64,000 nucleotides of DNA from an uncultured Prevotellaceae bacterium (lineage in GTDB: Bacteria > Bacteroidota > Bacteroidia > Bacteroidales > Bacteroidaceae), in the NCBI GenBank assembly GCA_902780635.1, contig CACZGH010000010.1, positions 173,226 to 237,225 on the forward strand. The letters run 5' to 3'. The notes under the pieces were generated by a model. The model saw only the letters and a program-made list of their open reading frames with translations, was not told the origin of the DNA and searched no databases. Each line of letters begins with the position of its first letter. Within the stretch, counting starts at the first letter, position 1. Shown in pieces: positions 62,437 to 64,000 of the stretch. Made by a program: the position numbers and the translations under genes.

Positions 62437-63885
62437 ATGAGCAAATCAAAATTTGTATCATGCAGAAAGCTATGTCTTTTTGCGGCTGTGGCCGTAGGCA
62501 TAGGTTTTCTCGCATCCTGCGCTGACACCTACGATGGTGGCGACAAGTTTGAGAGCGACGTGAAAAATGCTCAGTTGTCATCACCCGCAGAGGCAGACAT
62601 CACCATCACTCCCAACACCAACGGCGACCAGATGACCATCACATGGCCTGTGGTCTACGGTGCCGGAGGCTATGCGGTTACACTCTATGACCTCGGCAAC
62701 GAGACGACACCTCTTGTCAACGACACTATTGACGGCTGTTCGCTGACCACTTCCCGCGAGGAGGATGTGAACTACAAACTCAGCATCCGCACGTTAGGCA
62801 ACAAGAACCTCAACAACAAAGAGGCGGCTACGGCTACCGAAAAGCTCTTCAACTCCTTCGAGGCCTCTTATGCTGCCATTCCCGAAGGCGACCTCTATGC
62901 CTGGTTCCAGTCCAACCCCATCCCTGCCGACTCCGTGGGTGTCAACCTCAACTACGACCTCACTCCCGGCGGTCACTACACCCTGTCGGGTGTGCTGGAC
63001 TTCGGCAAATATACAGTCACCCTGCGCACCAGCAGTAAGACCAACAATGCCACCATCACCTACGGTTCCACAGGCGGTCTGGCCACCTGCGGTGGTTTCA
63101 AAGCCAAATACATCACCTTCGAGTGTGGAGCATCGACCCAGCCCGTGCTGGCTCTCAGTGAGAATCCCAGTCCCGACATTCTCGACGCTGAGCATAACAA
63201 CCACCATCAGATCACTGACCCCATCCTCTTCTTAGGATGCACGGTGAACAATGTGAACCGCACGTTTATGTTCGACAACAAGGTGAAATACTGTGTGAAG
63301 ACTTTCTCCATGACCAACACGCTGGTGAAATTCACTCCCGATGACAAGATGAGCAGCACTGCTTACTTCCAGATTTACGACGGAGGCGGCTTCATCAACG
63401 ACTTCACGGTGACAGGCTGCACCTTCTGGTCGGCCACCAGCAATCCCGTACAATACTTCATCCGATACAACAACTCTGGCCGTTGCGACCGTGCCGGCTA
63501 TCTGACCAACTCCATCAATATGAAGAACTGCACGTTCTACAACATCGCGCATACTGGACAGATGGCCAACCATGGCGGTTTTGACGGCCGAGCCACCTCC
63601 AACTACGACATCACCAACAATATCTTCGTCGACTGCGGCAGCGGTCAAGTGCCACGCCGTATCACCGGCCGTATCAGCAGCAGTGCCATCAACAACTTTG
63701 CCTACAACACCTATTGGTTTGAGGGAGCACCAGAGACCGAAGGTTTCTCCACCAACACCTACGATGCCAGTGGCAACGCCCTTCAGACCGACCCGGCTTT
63801 CGTCGACGCCGCCAATGGCAATTTCACCCCGACCGGCTCAGAACAGTTGGCCCGCAAGACCGGCGACCCACGTTGGCTGAATTAA
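62437..63885 (+). CDS. DUF5123-type surface lipoprotein
   Basis: 482 residues with a lipoprotein signal (GIGFLASC, Cys about 28), then a fibronectin-III-like domain (~45-125; SSPAEADITITPN, MTITWPVVYGAGGYAVTLYD). A beta-helix-like domain follows (~165-480), which aligns with the end of the preceding paralogue: RYNNSGRCDRAGYLTNS, KNCTFYNIAHTGQMANHGGF, NNIFVDCGSGQVPRR, AYNTYWFEGAPE and ARKTGDPRWLN. It lacks the C-terminal tail, as expected if the lipid anchors it. It is probably a surface glycan-binding protein of a pectin locus. A SusC/SusD pair would be expected nearby; none is in this window, though one could lie beyond an edge. Confidence 0.7.
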   Translation: MSKSKFVSCRKLCLFAAVAVGIGFLASCADTYDGGDKFESDVKNAQLSSPAEADITITPNTNGDQMTITWPVVYGAGGYAVTLYDLGNETTPLVNDTIDGCSLTTSREEDVNYKLSIRTLGNKNLNNKEAATATEKLFNSFEASYAAIPEGDLYAWFQSNPIPADSVGVNLNYDLTPGGHYTLSGVLDFGKYTVTLRTSSKTNNATITYGSTGGLATCGGFKAKYITFECGASTQPVLALSENPSPDILDAEHNNHHQITDPILFLGCTVNNVNRTFMFDNKVKYCVKTFSMTNTLVKFTPDDKMSSTAYFQIYDGGGFINDFTVTGCTFWSATSNPVQYFIRYNNSGRCDRAGYLTNSINMKNCTFYNIAHTGQMANHGGFDGRATSNYDITNNIFVDCGSGQVPRRITGRISSSAINNFAYNTYWFEGAPETEGFSTNTYDASGNALQTDPAFVDAANGNFTPTGSEQLARKTGDPRWLN

Positions 63886-63931
63886 TCTCAACTATGTAGA
63901 ATCAATAGTTCGTTAAAATTTGAGATAAAGG

Positions 63932-64000
63932 CTAAGCAGTTTTACGCTGCCAGCCAAAGAGTTCTTTGATAGTATGACTAATTAACTTTCGGTTCGGTAT
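63932..64000 (-). CDS. Possible C-terminal end of a gene cut by the window edge
   Basis: Twenty-two codons are open to the window edge on the minus strand and end KELFGWQRKTA-stop. The short basic C-terminus with a Trp is reminiscent of transposase ends, but this is far too little to identify. Partial and uncertain. Confidence 0.2.
   Translation of the reverse strand: MPNRKLISHTIKELFGWQRKTA

Overview
The window reads as the chromosome of a Bacteroidales gut or rumen bacterium, most likely Prevotella-like (Prevotellaceae). The evidence is as follows: promoters of the Bacteroidetes type (TTTG, about 19-20 bp, then TAnnTTTG); secreted proteins that share a C-terminal tail ending in 'G-[KR]-K-x-x-x-K'; BspA-like leucine-rich repeats; a C10 (streptopain-like) protease ending in a dockerin; and dense pectin-degradation genes typical of Bacteroidales polysaccharide-utilisation loci. 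No SusC/SusD pair, hybrid two-component regulator, rRNA, tRNA or CRISPR array is visible.

Layout. (1) 0.1-7.3 kb is an accessory, visibly AT-richer segment: an RloA/RloB-type (AbiL-like) ATPase and partner, a HEPN-type protein with a frameshifted small partner, and a frameshifted Schlafen/AlbA_2 ATP-binding gene between two related intergenic repeats. It looks like a decaying defence island. (2) 7.6-20.8 kb is mixed housekeeping and accessory material: two PepSY-like proteins, a periplasmic thioredoxin, a PL22-type oligogalacturonide lyase, a GH3 glycosidase, a fucose-isomerase-superfamily enzyme, a NYN-domain protein, lipoproteins, an orphan Vsr endonuclease and a small membrane-protein cluster with an MFS-like carrier. 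(3) 21.1-35 kb holds large secreted proteins (Omp28-like, a choice-of-anchor-J-like protein, a 93-residue-repeat protein broken by a frameshift), an unlisted 41-residue peptide gene, a Pif1-like helicase and the C10 protease. (4) 35.1-59.5 kb is the core: two divergent operons that start from one intergenic region near 42.4 kb. Leftward run a pectate lyase, a two-subunit transketolase, an FGGY kinase, a fucose-isomerase-like enzyme and an outer-membrane barrel. Rightward run an LRR protein, a GH43-GH143-GH142-like giant, an esterase with an STN-like N-terminus, GH95, GH140, a GH78-sialidase fusion and GH2. (5) 59.6-63.9 kb holds a zinc-ribbon protein and two DUF5123-type surface proteins. A possible gene end is cut by the right edge.

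How it fits together. The rightward operon carries the enzyme families known to dismantle rhamnogalacturonan-II (RG-II): apiosidase GH140, GH95 (L-galactosidase in RG-II loci), GH78, GH2, GH142 and GH143. The leftward operon has the gene set expected for the transketolase-type D-apiose pathway (isomerase, kinase, two transketolase subunits). I infer that apiose released from RG-II by the rightward operon is metabolised by the leftward one. Two fusion proteins appear to pair a terminal-sugar hydrolase with a hydrolase for a 3-deoxy-ulosonic acid, one for each of the two disaccharide side chains of RG-II. That is the most interesting hypothesis here.

A second theme is non-coding structure: several intergenic islands of short tandem words (CTCACCW heptamers, CTAGAWNRT nonamers, TTAAGGAG words, AGTAATT words), three of which share a common core. 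There are also G-quadruplex-capable tracts inside the apiose operon and in the protease gene. All functional statements come from reading motifs by eye; no database search was possible.
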